Source of the DNA: JAJDUF01 sp965238265
GTDB taxonomy: Bacteria; Chloroflexota; UBA11872; UBA12225; JAJDUF01
Direction: 5' to 3'
Assembly (NCBI GenBank): GCA_965238265.1
Contig: OZ250185.1
Span: 3,286,001 to 3,350,000 of the forward strand
DNA length: 64,000 bases
Part shown: positions 63,859-64,000 of the stretch, in pieces
Layout of the letters: every line of letters starts with the position of its first letter
Position numbering within the stretch: position 1 is the first letter of the stretch
Program-made: the position numbers and the translations under genes
The notes under the pieces: model-generated
The model's database searches: none
What the model was told of the DNA's origin: nothing
What the model saw: only the letters and a program-made list of their open reading frames with translations

Positions 63859-64000
63859 CCCGAGTTCAGCTATCAGCCGTCAGTGTTCAGCCGTCAGCCG
63901 TCGGTGCGGCTTCCGCCGCATTCCAGGTGTCCGTCTCGCCCGCCCCTCCCGCGTCATTCCCGCGTCATTCCCGCGTGCGCGGGAATCCACCCGCCCCGCC
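63859..64000. repeat. Repeat cluster at the right end of the window
   Basis: CAGCCGTCAG-type direct repeats (about 63873-63902) are followed by GCGGCTTCCGCCGC and a tandem pair of CGTCATTCCCG units ending in TTCCCGCGTGCGCGGGAATCC. There is no gene. Confidence 0.65.

Overview
The window is a GC-rich bacterial chromosome segment. I tentatively place it in an uncultivated Chloroflexota (Thermomicrobia-like) lineage. The grounds are very high GC, intergenic space packed with dispersed palindromes, many stand-alone Gfo/Idh/MocA, SDR, ThuA, TIM-barrel and amidohydrolase genes, a short SecD, and an archaeal-style split TPP decarboxylase. No rRNA, tRNA or CRISPR array was seen, so the placement rests on gene content only.

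Layout. 1-6.0 kb: a vWA/Bat-like membrane gene pair, a beta-propeller surface protein and an SDR. 6.3-10.7 kb (minus): a Tat-exported lipoprotein sugar-binding protein with a collagen-like stalk, a rhamnose-mutarotase-like protein, an amidohydrolase and an MFS transporter. 11-16.8 kb: a FAD oxidase, an AAA ATPase/PIN-like pair, a Gfo/Idh/MocA oxidoreductase and a two-subunit TPP decarboxylase. 16.9-21.6 kb: a fused methyltransferase-endonuclease, ThuA, a VapBC-type toxin-antitoxin pair, an EEP hydrolase and a small membrane protein. 21.7-31.5 kb: an HtrA-like protease, DUF2461, MarR, glnA, secD-secF and an aldo/keto reductase. 31.6-44 kb: housekeeping genes gltB, purA, an amidase, a TIM-barrel protein, a cold-shock protein, a CofD/YvcK-like protein and gatB.

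44-53 kb is a defence and mobile island. It holds a stand-alone MBL-fold protein, a large Eco57I-like type IIG enzyme, an IS1595-type transposase and a patatin-like phospholipase. The type IIG gene sits exactly between two remnants of an older methyltransferase-HNH gene on the opposite strand. The transposase stop overlaps the start of that broken methyltransferase, and all of it lies behind a near-consensus promoter. 53-58 kb returns to gatA, gatC and comEC. 58-61 kb is a run of very small genes: DUF5678, a retropepsin-like protein with an internal amber codon, a truncated sigma factor behind a promoter overlapped by a 30-bp inverted repeat, a YjzC-like protein, and a 53-aa protein resembling a 57-aa one at 46.3 kb. 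The window ends with a Na/Pi symporter and moaA.

At least five genes show single-base frame breaks, several in A/T homopolymers: the Gfo/Idh/MocA oxidoreductase, the TPP decarboxylase alpha subunit, the HtrA-like protease, MarR and the patatin. Consensus sequencing error is the simplest explanation, but each break changes how the gene should be read, so each is described where it occurs.
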